64,000 nucleotides of DNA from Rhynchopus sp. YZ270_cl-10 (Eukaryota; Euglenozoa; Diplonemea; Diplonemida; Diplonemidae): positions 186,001-250,000 of the forward strand of contig OZ037923.1 of assembly GCA_964035575.1 (NCBI GenBank), read 5' to 3'. A program made the position numbers and the translations under genes. Positions 1 through 10,863 of the stretch are shown here, in pieces. The notes under the pieces are model-generated. The model was not told where the DNA came from. It made no database searches and saw only the letters and a program-made list of their open reading frames with translations. Every line of letters begins with the position of its first letter. Position 1 is the stretch's first letter.

Positions 1-470
1 CACTGCTTAATCCTGCAAAGTCCATGGTGGTTAACGACTGGGAACCTGATAAGAACCAGTCCCCAAGGCTTGTGACACTGCTTAATCCTGCAAAGTCGAT
101 GGTGGTTAACGACTGGGAATCTGATAAGAACCAGTCCCCAAGGCTTGTGACACTGCTTAATCCTGCAAAGTCCATGGTGGTTAACGACTGGGAACCTGAT
201 AAGAACCAGTCCCCAAGGCTTGTGACACTGCTTAATCCTGCAAAGTCGATAGTGGTTAACGACTGGGAATCTGATAAGAAACAGTTCCCAAAGCTTGTGA
301 CATTCCTCAATCCTGTAAAGTCGATGGAGGTTAACGACTGGGAACGTGATAAGAAGTGGTGCCCAAGGCTTGTGACACTGCTCAATCCTGCAAAGTCGAT
401 GGAGGTTAACGACTCGGAACATGATAAGAACCAGTTCCCAAGGCTTGTGACACTGCTCAATCCTGCAAAG
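1..470 (-). repeat. 75-bp tandem repeat encoding the LRR array
   Basis: About six 75-bp units. The leftmost units are nearly identical and alternate at two positions (ggaacc/ggaatc and tccatgg/tcgatgg), suggesting recent duplication of a 150-bp pair. Units near 300-470 are more diverged. Confidence 0.85.
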
Positions 471-1009
471 TTGAATGGCTCAAAAGTGCGTAATGACGTG
501 CAGTCGTACAGGAAGTAGTTGCCTATTGTCGTGACATTGCGCAACCCAGACAAGTTAACTGATTCCAATGATGAACACTCAGATAAGAAGTGATCACCAA
601 TCGCAGTAATAGCCAACGGTGCACTCAGATCAAGGATACGTAAATCAGTGCATATCAGGAACTTGTGCGGAATCACAGTTACAACTTGTGCCTGCAGAAA
701 CAACTGCGCAACCTCGGGGTCTTCCACACGCGCAAGCCTCGCTGGTGTGAGGTCTGTCTCACCCAATGCATGAAGAGCTGCAATGGCTTTGTACGAATCT
801 TTCTGCGTCAATACGACTGTGTCGCCAGCACTCAGCGCTGTGATGTTGATGTCCTCTCCTTCGTCGTCCCTTCCAAAGCCCATGTCAAAGCTGTCTTCAG
901 CAAACCCCGCTGCAGCTGCCACCTTCTGCCGCAGGTGCTTCGCTGTGTCATCCACACCCACATCGACGACGTACGTCTGACCATCAAAACCCTCGATGTT
1001 GAGATGCAT
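1..1009 (-). CDS. Leucine-rich-repeat protein with N-terminal ubiquitin-like domain (partial, 3' end off the window)
   Basis: The frame opens at an ATG at 1009 and stays open for 336 codons to the left edge, so the C-terminus is missing. Residues 1-70 look like a small beta-grasp (ubiquitin-like) domain ending LSAGDTVVLT. A helical linker follows (about 72-112, with KAIAALHALGET). From about residue 115 there are leucine-rich repeats of 25 residues of the type SLTTIDFAGLSSVTSLGDWFLSG. In the last 470 nt the DNA itself repeats every 75 nt. It is a paralogue of the gene at 2004-2867, matching in the N-terminal domain and linker. Such LRR arrays usually bind proteins; no enzymatic domain is visible and the function is unknown. 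The short leader contains a candidate trans-splice AG (cccacaacag). Confidence 0.85.
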   Translation of the reverse strand, partial: MHLNIEGFDGQTYVVDVGVDDTAKHLRQKVAAAAGFAEDSFDMGFGRDDEGEDINITALSAGDTVVLTQKDSYKAIAALHALGETDLTPARLARVEDPEVAQLFLQAQVVTVIPHKFLICTDLRILDLSAPLAITAIGDHFLSECSSLESVNLSGLRNVTTIGNYFLYDCTSLRTFEPFNFAGLSSVTSLGNWFLSCSESLTSIDFAGLSSVTSLGHHFLSRSQSLTSIDFTGLRNVTSFGNCFLSDSQSLTTIDFAGLSSVTSLGDWFLSGSQSLTTMDFAGLSSVTSLGDWFLSDSQSLTTIDFAGLSSVTSLGDWFLSGSQSLTTMDFAGLSS

Positions 1010-2003
1010 TCGTGTGTTGTGTGTTTTGTGTGTTTTCTGTTGTGGGAGTGGAGTTTTCTTTTGTACGAGTATGCAATACGTCTGGAAATGAAAGACGCGC
1101 TCGTCGATTGTCATGAGTTTTACCGTTTTACCCTTCCCCCCTTGTGCTCCACCTCTCCACCGTACTTCAGGACGCGGGTTTTTCGGGGTTTTCGGGACTT
1201 TTGGGGTTTGAAAAAAAAAAAAAAAGGATGGATGCGATCAACAAACAACAAACAACGAATAAATAAAGAAGGGGGGGTATTTCATTTTAAGGGAAAGGTG
1301 GCCGGTGTGCCAGAGGGTGTGGAGTAGTGCCTTTTTTTTTACAATTTTATAAACGCACACAGCCAGAACGAACAAAAATCAAACATAAAAACAGCAAATA
1401 AATGGTTATTTGTGCCACTGTACGATGCCAGCCATCCGGATGAAGCACGAGAAAGAGTCCTTGTTAGTGCAGAGGGCAACGAGGAGGATTTTTCGCACAG
1501 TAAATAATAGCAGGCCTGCGAATAGACCAGCACGTACAATCGCTGGGCCCCCTTACTGCTTTTGTTGCAACAGTGGTGGCCACAGCACTGTCGACTGTCG
1601 CAGTCATCGGTGCAGGTGCCCCAGCACACTGCCCACACGCAGACATACTGTGTAGTTCACACTGTCCCGTTGCTTTATCGCGCATCAAAACTTTCGCACA
1701 GCAGTTCTCGATGTTGACGTAGTTTGTGGGTGCAGTCTCTGCATCGCATACTCCTCACCCCCAGGTTCGTCCCACCTCCATCCGTACGGTTCCAAGTCGT
1801 CCCAACAGCTCGATCACCCCATTATTTAACTTCGTTGCTGGTACCCGAGGGTTTTCGACGCCAGGGTTCAGCTACGGGCTGACCATGCGAGGATCGCAAT
1901 TCTTTCGACACACTGCCGGTGCCCAATTTGTCCATTGAGTACAGATAGCCAACGGCATTTGGGGGGGAAAAAATATCAAAAGGTGCTCTCTCTGTTTTTA
2001 TCG
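1010..2003. other. Intergenic region between the two LRR genes
   Basis: No supportable gene. It holds homopolymer runs and, at about 1411-1450, a copy of a short dispersed motif (acgatgcc..ccatccggatgaa) that recurs near 5619-5649, 36784 and 48226. The part next to 2004 should be the 3' UTR of the second LRR gene. Confidence 0.6.
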
Positions 2004-2867
2004 TCAGGGTCCCCAAAAAACGGTCCCCGAAGCGCTCGGCCGGGCTTGCTTCACTGTGCTGGACACAACATCGCTGCAGCCGGAAAGGTTCACGCACAGG
2101 AAGAGAGGCGAAATGCCTGAGGGAGCATCGAAAGCGCAACCACCCATGAAGTCGTCCATTAGCGTGACACTTCTCAGCGGGGACAAATCTAATGTGCGCA
2201 ACGCAGTGCATCCAGTAAGGAAAAACATCCCAATCGTTGTAACCTCGGTGAACCCAGAAAGGTCGAGGCGTGTCAACGAAGTGCATCCATACAGGAAGCC
2301 ACCCTCGATGTGCGTCACACTCCTTAAAGGAGAGCAATCCAATGCACACAAAGCACTGCACCCCCCCAAGAACCTGTAACCTAATTTTGTAACGCAGACG
2401 AGGCCAGAAAGGTTGATGCTCGTCAACGAAGTACAACCATCGAGAAAGCTGGGCCCAATTTCAGTCACCTTTGATACAGTGCTGAGATCAAGTTGCGTTA
2501 GCTCCAAAGCGCAAAGGAACCTTTTGGGAATTGCAGTCGCCACCTCCGCCTGCAGAAGCAAACACGCCACTGCTGGATCTCTCACTCTCTCTAGCCTCTC
2601 TGCCGTGGCGGTCTCACCCAACGCACGAAGCTCTGCAATGGCTTTGAACTTCGTCACCGTCTCCGTCACCACCACCACGTCTCCAGCACTCAACTGCGTC
2701 ACATTATATCCGGCATCCATCACCTCCCCTCCAAGGCTCATATCAAATCCCTCTTCAGGCAACCCCACTACAGCCGCAACCTTCCGACGCATCACCACAA
2801 ATGTATCAACCTCACCCAGCTCAACCACATGCTTCACTCCGTTCAACCCTACGATGGCCAATTCCAT
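2004..2867 (-). CDS. Leucine-rich-repeat protein with N-terminal ubiquitin-like domain
   Basis: A 287-residue protein from the ATG at 2867. Residues 1-70 form a ubiquitin-like module ending LSAGDVVVVTE; 72-112 match the linker of the neighbouring LRR paralogue (KAIAELRALGET, RVRDPAVA); about 115-245 hold LRRs of 23-25 residues (LTSINLSGL..VTKLGYRFLGGCS). The last 40 residues do not fit the repeat and look like a diverged or shortened C-terminus compared with the left-hand paralogue. A candidate trans-splice acceptor (cctcttcaattattcattcag) lies about 25 nt upstream of the ATG. Role unknown; probably a protein-binding scaffold. Confidence 0.85.
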   Translation of the reverse strand: MELAIVGLNGVKHVVELGEVDTFVVMRRKVAAVVGLPEEGFDMSLGGEVMDAGYNVTQLSAGDVVVVTETVTKFKAIAELRALGETATAERLERVRDPAVACLLLQAEVATAIPKRFLCALELTQLDLSTVSKVTEIGPSFLDGCTSLTSINLSGLVCVTKLGYRFLGGCSALCALDCSPLRSVTHIEGGFLYGCTSLTRLDLSGFTEVTTIGMFFLTGCTALRTLDLSPLRSVTLMDDFMGGCAFDAPSGISPLFLCVNLSGCSDVVSSTVKQARPSASGTVFWGP

Positions 2868-3184
2868 TTTTTTTGTGTCTTTTTATTATCCTGAATGAAT
2901 AATTGAAGAGGTCCACAACAATACTGTTACAAGCAATGCAAGGAGAAACACAAGACACTCCAAATTAACAACAAAAAAATACCAATCAACACAGCAAACC
3001 CCTTGAATTCATCACCCCCACCTCTGCCCAACGCACTCTTCATCACTACTCCCTGCATTCCCCCCTCGAAAAAAACTCCCCCCCCTTGAGATAAAAAAAA
3101 ACAACCATCAAACTATACTACGTTATTCTATATTGAGGGTGGGGGAGGTGAGAGGGTGCAGTCAATTTTCATGAGATGTTTCAC
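2868..3184. other. Short intergenic spacer
   Basis: About 320 bp with A and C runs between two minus-strand genes. It should hold the 3' UTR of the 3185-4978 gene and the trans-splice acceptor of the LRR gene; nothing else is recognisable. Confidence 0.6.
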
Positions 3185-4978
3185 TCATCGCGGGCTCTCA
3201 GGTACTGCTTTTGTAAACGCAGGGCCCGCCTTCTGCGACACTGGAGAGTTCCCGTCCGACGTACGCGGCGAATTTGCGAAGGCTGGGGATCTAGGTGCTG
3301 GGGACCTCGGCGAGCGTCGATCCCCTCCCCCGCCTGGCTTCAGATTGTTAGGCGAGAGGGAGCTGTTGTTCAGGGGTGACGGCACTGCTGAGGATTTACT
3401 TCCCAAAGGAGACCCACGACCGGATGCGGACGCAGAATCGGTTCCGGTGAGTTGCACCATCGGGGCTAACGGCTGCAGTTCTGACCGCCGTCTTTGCCTT
3501 GGTGTCTGATCGTTCGACTCCTGAAGCTTTCCTAACAGCCCTGCACCTTTGAAAGCATTAGCCACCTTCGTTGCAAGCTTCAACCGATCCCATCCGTTTT
3601 TGGTCTCCGGAGGGTTGTCCCAATTATCTTCTTTTACTTCGAAGGTTTCAAGCATGGCTTCCCATAGCCCCGGTAGATCCTCCTCTTCCAGCATGCTCTG
3701 AACCAACCCTACGTTGTCAGGAGAGTGCAATGTGAAGAGCTTTGTCAGCTTTTCCTCCCACGCCTTTTGCTCTGGGGTGAGCTCGGTGCGGGGTGCTCTG
3801 TGTGGTGTTTGCGGGTCCGCTTCGGTATCAGGGAGTTTAAATGAATCGTCTGGCTCCTCTGTTGCTTCCGGCGTCCGAGGGAGAAACCAATTATCCTCGG
3901 TGAGGTCGTATTGCTGAAGGATGACAGGCCAGAGAAGGTCTGGGGTCGATCCTTTGTTTTCAACAACCTGAAGAATTTCTGAGACACGTGACATTTTTTC
4001 TGGTGCGTGGAGGGAGTAGAAGGCAGTAAGGCGGTTGAACCAGACAATTTCGTCGTCAGAGCGAAGCCACCAGAGCTCATCCCGGACTTTGTATTTTGAA
4101 AGCATGGTTACCCAGAGGGCAGCGGGGTCGCGGTTGGTGTCGGCAAGGCGCTGTAGGATTTCGTCAACTCCAGGGATCTTCTCTGGTGCGTGGATATGAT
4201 AAAACGTCATAAACCGTGCCCGCCAGTCCACCACTACATCCCAGTTCTTCTCATTAACGCCGTACTTCACCATCATATCCTCCCAAGCAACGTTCAAATC
4301 GCCCCCTCTCTCGCTATAAGCCAAAATCTCCGGAATCGTCCCCAGCTTGTCTTCATCATGAATCGTGTAAAATCTGGTCAATCTTTGTTTCCAATTGATT
4401 GGGCGCCAATTCGCCTCGGTTTTCTGGTATTTTTCAAGAATCTTTTCGAAGAGCGCTTCTGGGGTGGCACCACGCTCGTAGCATTTATTGAGCAGCTCGT
4501 CTACGTCGTTGCGCGCCGCTTTCTCTGGCGCGTAGTGTGAATAGAACTCCATCAACTTCGCTACCCACATTTGATGCGCATCCGACGGAACGATACTAGG
4601 ACGATAGATCGGAGCAGGCGAAGGGGGGGGTGTCTGAGAAGGTACTCTGTCAGAGACGGTGTAGATGCCGTGAGGGATTGGACAGCCGGGGAGAATCAGT
4701 TTCGGCCAGCCGCTGGAGACAAGGCAGTAGTCGAAGATGTTCATCGGGTTCATCGCACCTTCAGGGTTTGCGGGGACCTGGCGGACGAGCTTTTCGTTTG
4801 GATCGCAACGTCTGCGTTTGCGGCGTGACCAGTTAGAAGTACCGAACGAAGCTGTGCGATGCAAGTCCCCAAAACTCCCCGACCGATTATGCCCCCCACC
4901 AAAGCTTCCCTGATGCGACAAAGCACCGTCTTCGTCATCCTTCTTCCCGGTGACTTTGTTTTTCAGCTTTTTTAGCAT
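3185..4978 (-). CDS. Protein with five copies of a conserved repeat of about 55 residues (kinetoplastid-like cytoskeletal repeat)
   Basis: A 597-residue protein. Residues 1-60 are basic and Ser/Gly-rich, with SGSFGDLHRTASFG-type repeats. Residues 138-191, 196-246, 252-303, 313-364 and 407-453 each match a pattern W..[RK]LT.FY..HAPEK...V.EIL....(DP)..LW..ML.KY.V.E.NW. The tail from about 460 is low-complexity and rich in Ser, Pro, Arg and SP sites. The repeat recalls the (F)Y..(N/H)P.K...V..LL....G.E..L...L..KYG motifs common in trypanosomatid cytoskeletal and flagellar proteins; that link is from family memory, not a search. A pyrimidine tract ending in AG lies 42 nt upstream of the ATG. Molecular role unknown. 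Confidence 0.85.
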   Translation of the reverse strand: MLKKLKNKVTGKKDDEDGALSHQGSFGGGHNRSGSFGDLHRTASFGTSNWSRRKRRRCDPNEKLVRQVPANPEGAMNPMNIFDYCLVSSGWPKLILPGCPIPHGIYTVSDRVPSQTPPPSPAPIYRPSIVPSDAHQMWVAKLMEFYSHYAPEKAARNDVDELLNKCYERGATPEALFEKILEKYQKTEANWRPINWKQRLTRFYTIHDEDKLGTIPEILAYSERGGDLNVAWEDMMVKYGVNEKNWDVVVDWRARFMTFYHIHAPEKIPGVDEILQRLADTNRDPAALWVTMLSKYKVRDELWWLRSDDEIVWFNRLTAFYSLHAPEKMSRVSEILQVVENKGSTPDLLWPVILQQYDLTEDNWFLPRTPEATEEPDDSFKLPDTEADPQTPHRAPRTELTPEQKAWEEKLTKLFTLHSPDNVGLVQSMLEEEDLPGLWEAMLETFEVKEDNWDNPPETKNGWDRLKLATKVANAFKGAGLLGKLQESNDQTPRQRRRSELQPLAPMVQLTGTDSASASGRGSPLGSKSSAVPSPLNNSSLSPNNLKPGGGGDRRSPRSPAPRSPAFANSPRTSDGNSPVSQKAGPAFTKAVPESPR

Positions 4979-5020
4979 TTTATTAAAACAGGGATAAAAA
5001 AAGGAAAGATTTTGTGTATC

Positions 5021-5052
5021 CTAAGATTGAGTAAGGTGAGGAAGAAGGGGGG
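5021..5052 (-). promoter_or_regulatory. Candidate spliced-leader acceptor for the 3185-4978 gene
   Basis: On the minus strand an uninterrupted pyrimidine-rich tract (cccccttcttcctcacc..) runs into caatcttAG, followed by a 42-nt leader and the ATG. Confidence 0.55.
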
Positions 5053-6715
5053 GAATAGTAGTAGCACCATCGGCACAACTCCGTGTCCCAAACAAGGCAC
5101 CAGAGCGAGGCCGATGAAGACAACACCTGAATAGGTCATTCCCTTGAGCACGTTGTTCTGCTTTCTGCACAAAAGCAGGGGAAATGCCGAATACTTTTGG
5201 TGGAGTAGAGGATGGTGGTTGGGTGGAGTAAGCAGTGAGCCAGGGGAAAAGGGATATATAAAAGAAAAATGGCCGTTTTTTTTTAAATCAATTGATAATA
5301 AAAAACAAAAGAGGAAAAGCTGATTTTGGAGAGATTCGATTTTGGTTGAGTCAATGACTAGAGATAACAAAAGAATAATTTTTTTTTCAAAAAAAATTAG
5401 GCTACCCTGGACAAACGAGATATAAAAGCAGGGTAAAGTGGAAAAAGTACGGTCGATGTCTTCACGCAAAGAGTAGTTTTAAGCGCTGCTAAAAACGCAG
5501 CTCGATCGAGCTCATGCAAAAGGGCGGAACGTGAGCAGGTCCGTACCGTAAGAGAAACGGAGGCGGTTCACAACTGAAAAAAATAATGGTAGGCTGTTAA
5601 TGCAGTTGGAGCCATTTGCCTATTCACGATGCCATCCATCCGGATGAAAGCACACAAAAAAAAGGGTATATTTGTGGGGGGTGGTGGACGAGGGTGTACC
5701 TAAGTCATTAGCCATTGGAGTTGCGGTGCGCAAGGATCTAACCCTGGCCTTTGCACCCCCTAGGGCGTTTTTCAGACAGAAGCACAAAAAAAAAAGAGGA
5801 TTTGGAAAGGAGATGTGAGGATGACGTCAGTGTATGTCTTGTGAGTGGTCTGATTAGATTACTTAATGTTTTTGAACATTGGTTATTCATCAATCTGTTT
5901 TGTTGTGTATTTTTTTGGATTTGGCTTGTGAGTGGTCACCTCAAAAAGGAACAATAAGTTTATTCCGCACCACACCCCAGAGAAAGGATGCAATAGCTGG
6001 ATGAGGAAAGATAGAAAAAAGGCAGGTGGAGCGACCAATCAATGTTGGCAAAAAAAAAAAAGGGAGGGGGAGAAAAAAAAAAGAAAAAACAATCTTGTAT
6101 AAATGTGCCTCGTGCACACACATCTAAAAAATGAAAAAGCAGAAAGTTTTAAAAGGAGAAAAACAGCAAAAAACATTGGGTGAAAAAGCTTTTTTTTCTG
6201 CCAAGTGTTTTTTTTTTTCGTGCGTTGGCAGAGAAGAAAACAGTTTCCGATAAAAAATCTCTCGCGTCGATTTTCTCTTTCAAAATTTAAAACTTTAAAA
6301 AAAAAACCCCCCTGCTAAGTCAAAGCACTTCGGCAGTAGCCTATGTACTGAGGAAAAGGTCTCAAAATCCTGGAGTTTAAGGGACCTCCCCCCTTACGAT
6401 CGTTATATTTTTTTTTTCGTTTTGAAAGAGGGAAAAAAGCTATGGAAAGGTGAAACGTTTGGTAGAGAGAAAAAGGAAGAAAGAAAAATTGAAAAGTGGT
6501 GTTCCACTGGAGGGGTCGATACTGACGGGTCGCTGACACAGGGGCTTTATACACACACCCCTTGATCGATATTGACAGGTCACCGACAGGTCGCTGACAG
6601 GTCGTTGACCGACTTCCGAAAGCACCAAAAAAGCGCTGCACTAGCTGGGCGCAGGCACTAAAAGAAAAGAAAAGAAAAAAAAAGGCTCTTTTTTCTTGAA
6701 GATGTTTAGTTTTCC
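5053..6715. other. Gene-free A/T-run-rich spacer
   Basis: No protein-like frame of weight. It contains many A and T runs, a copy of the ccatccggatgaa motif (5619-5649), and at about 6566-6640 a segment whose reverse complement recurs at 12645-12700 (period-10 gacaggtcgc-type repeats). Confidence 0.5.
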
Positions 6716-6862
6716 TTCAAAACTTCACACACAACGCTTTTTGGTTTTTGGAAGACACACAAGGTGCCAGGTTCTATAATATACACAGAACCACCCTGCA
6801 CCCTGCTTGTCATATTGTTTCCCGTGAAATACATGGGGAAACGTTTCGAAGTCGAAACTCGG
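6705..6862. repeat. Dispersed repeat (about 150 bp), second copy inside an intron at 50310-50464
   Basis: Starts with ttccttcaaaacttcacac and ends near gtcgaaactcggga. The same order of words (caaggtgccaggttctat, caccctgcaccctg, tgtttcccgtg) recurs in the third intron of the acyltransferase gene on the same strand, with clear but limited divergence. No coding potential; family unknown. Confidence 0.75.
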
Positions 6863-6888
6863 GAAATATTTTTTTGATAAAAATTAGC

Positions 6889-7330
6889 AACAAGTAATTG
6901 CTATCGGAAAAAAAACGGGGTGTGATGTGGAACTCCATCCTGTAGAAATAATCTACAATACGCCCAGCATTCTGCTCTTCTGCAGGTATGCTAACGCTCT
7001 TCGTAAGCTGCCAGACCCACTGGGACGCCAGCATCTGAAACGTTCAAGAAGGGGGGCTGTCCTCTTCGTCCAGCACCATCTGATCGATAGCGTTGTTGGA
7101 CGTCGGCTCGGCAGGCTCGGCGTGTTCCAGCTCGTTTTTGTCCACAGGCTCCCCACATTGTCGTCGTCGTTGGAGCAGTGCGGAAGGAACACAGAATGCA
7201 CAGACTACAACACATCGATCACACCAGGCGCATCAGCACCTCCAGCAAATCGCCAGGATGCTACGGTGGTTTCGAAAATCGCGCGGAGTTTTCCACATCA
7301 CACCCGTTTTTCCTTAGCAATTACTTGTCC
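6889..7330. mobile_element. Foldback (inverted-repeat) element of about 440 bp
   Basis: The left arm 6889-6936 (aacaagtaattgcta...) is repeated in reverse complement at 7285-7328. The roughly 350 bp between the arms is higher-complexity, GC-richer sequence unlike the surrounding A/T runs and may be a captured fragment. No transposase is visible, so this would be a non-autonomous element. Confidence 0.65.
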
Positions 7331-8588
7331 TTGTTGTTACTGTTGTTTTCAACCACCTTCCTTCAACCCTTGTAGGGATCAGTTGTAATTTTTTTCGCGA
7401 AAACATGAAATTATACATTTCAAGAGAACAAATTAAAAAGGGTCCTTATTTGCATTTTTGGGCTCCGCCCGTGCAGTGGTGGGGTCAATCTCGAAAATTG
7501 GACAATTTTTTGACCACTTAAATTTTGAGAAATATGAGCCCGGTTGCTTATACGTGGGGCCCATTTTTGGCCAAAATTTTCCTCAAAATCTGGTTTTGTA
7601 AAATTGACCCTTTCCCCCCCCCCACATCGATTTCAATACTATACCTTACTTCACCTACGGTTACCCTTACAGGGGGGGTGAAGGAAGGTAAGTTGAAAAA
7701 ACCAGCTCATGTGGAAGAAAAGGAAAAGGGATTTTTTTTTTTCTGATTGAAAAGTGATGTTTACGTTTTCGGGGTGCGAGGCGGAGAATAAAATCTGTTC
7801 GATAAAAAGAAACGCGAGCTGTTTTATCTTGTTCAAAAACACCTGAGGCATTTACAGAGAAGAAGTGCCCAACTCCAAACAGAGATTTTTCTTTTTTCTT
7901 TTTTTTTTTTTTTTTTGAAAAATAGGTTGTGGACAAGAAGCGGTCGGTGATTGCATGCATGGATGGGCTTGGTGTTGAACGGTGCTGTATTGTTATGTAT
8001 TGGCGTACTCGGAAAGATACACAACCAGGCCATGACAAGCGGGGGGAGAGAAGAGAAAAAAAAAACAGAGAGAAAACAGTCAGTAGCCTACACTACAACC
8101 CAGTGCCGGAGTCAGATTTTTCGCATCGCAAAAAGGCAAAAAAAGAAGGAAATTGTTTTGAGACAGACCAACCAACAAAAAAGCTTCTTTTTTTTGATTT
8201 TGCGATCGTATTCCGACACATTCCCTGACACCCTTTTTTGTTTTTTTTTTTGTTTTTGTTTTTTGGAAGAAAAAAAAAAAGCAAACTGACATTTTATTTT
8301 CTCTTGCTGTTTTTTTGAAAAGAGTTGTCGTAAAAAGTTCGTATAGTAGAATCGCTGAGGGGGACTGAAATTTGCTAAACAGTTAAAACGAAGAAGAAAC
8401 ATGCATGGGGAAAGGGATAATAATAGCATTTTGTTTGATTATTAAACTACTATCGCTTGACTTATAGGCGCATAGAGGCTGGAAAAAATGGGTGGGGTTT
8501 GGCCTATACGCGCCTATACGCGGGGTAAAATCAGGTGGTACCATCATGGGATAGCAGCTAGGAAAGGGACAAAACAACACAACACAAA
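7331..8588. other. Gene-free A/T homopolymer-rich spacer
   Basis: Low-complexity sequence with long A, T and C runs; the open frames are Phe/Lys-rich readings of these runs. A small direct duplication (cctatacgcg twice) lies at about 8503-8522. Confidence 0.5.
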
Positions 8589-8589
8589 A

Positions 8590-10695
8590 TATTTTATTCC
8601 ACAGTTAAATAAAGTATACGAAGGATTTGTCACTTTTAGCGTGATTCTTTTTAATGATAATTTCACGCCGTGTTTTTTTTCGCAAATAAAAACCACGCTA
8701 ATTGAACTTTATTTCACGCATTTTCACTTTTTTTCACTGCAATTCCTTAGGAGCGTGATTTTATTTTTGTTTTTTTCACGCTAAAACAGGGGTTTTTTTT
8801 GGCGATAACTTCACGCTAAATTTTGGTACATCCTGCACCACCACCCGCCTAAAAATTGAAAATTGCGATTTTTTTTTGCACTTTTCCCATTTTATTTTTG
8901 ACACACGCAACATGCCGAAGGATCTAAGACGCAAACGGTCCTCCGACAAGAGATGGACGAGCACTACAGTGGTTTTGTTGAAGGACTAGCATCGTCGACA
9001 CCGTACATCCGTGAATGGGACCGCTTTTTAAGGGAAGCCCAACGGTAAGCCCACGGAAGCCGACTTTGTTTTGTGCATAGTGCATCAAATCGTCGTCGTA
9101 ATGGACAGCGTTCAGTAAGCTGAGCAGCATATTGGTGAGGAAGTATGGGGTGCAACTGCAAGACCAGTTTCCGCAGGCTCGTGTGTCTCTTGAAGCAACA
9201 CGAGACCGGCTACCGACACGACAGTCCAAGACACTCCTCACTTACGAAACAAGAAATCGACTCCTTCATTACCTATGAAGGCGAAGGACACACCACCCCC
9301 TTACTTCATTGTGAGGAAGGCGGTGCTGACATGATATTCTGTGATGGGCGGGGATCTTCTGAATGTCTCTCGCTCTTGCACGATAGCCATTTCCCGACCT
9401 CCCGCTAGCACCCGGGCCCAGTTCACCAGGTTTTTGCAGGTTCCCCCGCGGGAGGGTAACAGGGCTGGAGGGACCCTCCAGCCTTTTTTAGCCTCCCTCC
9501 AGCCCCTCAGGTACGCCAGCCCCCCCAGCGGGAGTCCCGCTAGCCTAGCTAGGGGTCCCGTGGGATTCCCGGTAGCGCTGGCGGGAGGGTAAGGAAAGCT
9601 ACCTGGAGGGACACAAACTCGTTAGTTATTGCACAATAAATGAGTCACGCTAAAAGTGCCAAATCCTTTCGTATACTTTATTTAACCCTTTATGGACCAC
9701 GGCCGTATTTTGCGATTTGCTATGATTGTCTCTCACATAGGTAAAATGAGATCCGATGCATATTTTTGATCGTACCTGGCCGCAATTGAAAGATTTCGAG
9801 CAGATCTTTCAAATGGAGCAGAAATCGAAATAAAATGAGAAAAATGGAAAATGGAAAATTGAGGAGAGCTGATATTTTTCCCTGAAAATTTTGAAGAAAA
9901 AAATTATTCCGGCTGCGCACCTGTTTTTTCGGTATTCGAAAATGGCTTTATTTGAAAGATCGGTTCAAAATCTTTCAAAAGAAAAAAAAATCGATCAAAA
10001 AGTCCTAGTAGATAATGTCTCACTGCATGGAGAGAAGGTATCAACCAGCTAAATATACCGTACTTGTAAAGAGGTTGGACAGTACAAAAGTTGGGGCTTT
10101 TGGGACTTTTGGCCAACTTGGCCTGGTGTTGAACGCCGCATCCCCCGCACATGTAATCTGCTTTTAGCCGCCTGTTTCCCAAGCAAGAAGAAGTTGTCGA
10201 CCAACACCCTCCTGTCAGTGTCTCTATACCTTGACTGTGTTGATACAGCTTCTTTTGTACAATGTCCCTCAAAAGACAAAGGGCAATAAATACACGGAGA
10301 AGAGGCACAGCCAGTTCAGGGTCAGGAACTGCTACGACGAGTGTTACTTTGCCCGGTCGCAGATATTTTCCATTATTTTAGTTTTGTTATGAAAACCGTG
10401 CAAAATGGTTCCCTTCACGCCAAAGTTTGAATCCTCTGATGACTCAAGCTCGTCAGAATAGTACTTTATTCCCAAAATATACCCGAAAAAGTCGAAAATT
10501 TGGAAATGTCTCGATTTGGTGACAGTGTATGAGAGTGTCAAAATAAATTGAATCTTGCTTCTTTGGAAAGATTTCACATCAAATCTTTCCACTAAAAAAA
10601 AAATCGCTGAAAAAGTCCGAGTAGAAGCCATGTTAAGCATTTGCGTGGATATATATATCCTCTTGGTCCATAAAGGGTTAACGTGAAATAAAATT
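8590..10695. mobile_element. TIR element with long inverted ends, split by a nested piggyBac-like element
   Basis: The left end 8590-8646 and the right end are inverted copies; the words attttatt, ttaaataaagtatacg, ggattt and cacttttagcgtga line up in order. The right arm is interrupted at a TTAA by a 992-bp insertion (9686-10677), and the match resumes after 10681. Inner parts carry further inverted ttcacgc/gcgtga words and, at about 8911-9330, protein-like debris (for example ATRDRLPTRQSKTLLTY on plus). Family not recognised; a non-autonomous DNA transposon is the best reading. Confidence 0.7.
9686..10677. mobile_element. piggyBac-like non-autonomous element with TTAA target duplication
   Basis: Perfect 14-bp terminal inverted repeats, CCCTTTATGGACCA at 9686-9699 and its reverse complement at 10664-10677, are flanked on both sides by TTAA (9682-9685 and 10678-10681). 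TTAA duplications plus 13-14-bp ends starting CCC are the signature of the piggyBac superfamily. The interior holds only short minus-strand frames (9904-10308 and 10344-10640), one with a Cys pair, which may be worn transposase remnants; this is not established. Confidence 0.85.
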
Positions 10696-10699
10696 ACGT

Positions 10700-10863
10700 A
10701 TTCAACGCCTTTTAGCGATTTTTTTTGCGATACTTCACTTATTTTTTTCCCAGGCTCGTGGATTCAATTTGCCTCGCTTCGCTCGGCAAATTAACTACCA
10801 CTCGCCTGGGAAAAAAATGCGTGAAGTTATCGCAAAAAAAAACCACGCTAAAAGGCGTTGAAT
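10700..10863. mobile_element. Compact multilayer palindrome (164 bp)
   Basis: Outer arms attcaacgccttttagcg (10700-10717) and its inverse at about 10845-10863 enclose further nested inverse words (cccaggc/gcctggg, tttgcc/ggcaaa) around a short centre. A MITE-like or foldback element related in its agcg..ttcac words to the neighbour on its left. Confidence 0.7.

Noticed and set aside
1557-1598. A CX2CX4HX4C zinc-knuckle pattern on plus
   Set aside because: A single 14-residue match in a short frame with no supporting protein-like context; could be chance.
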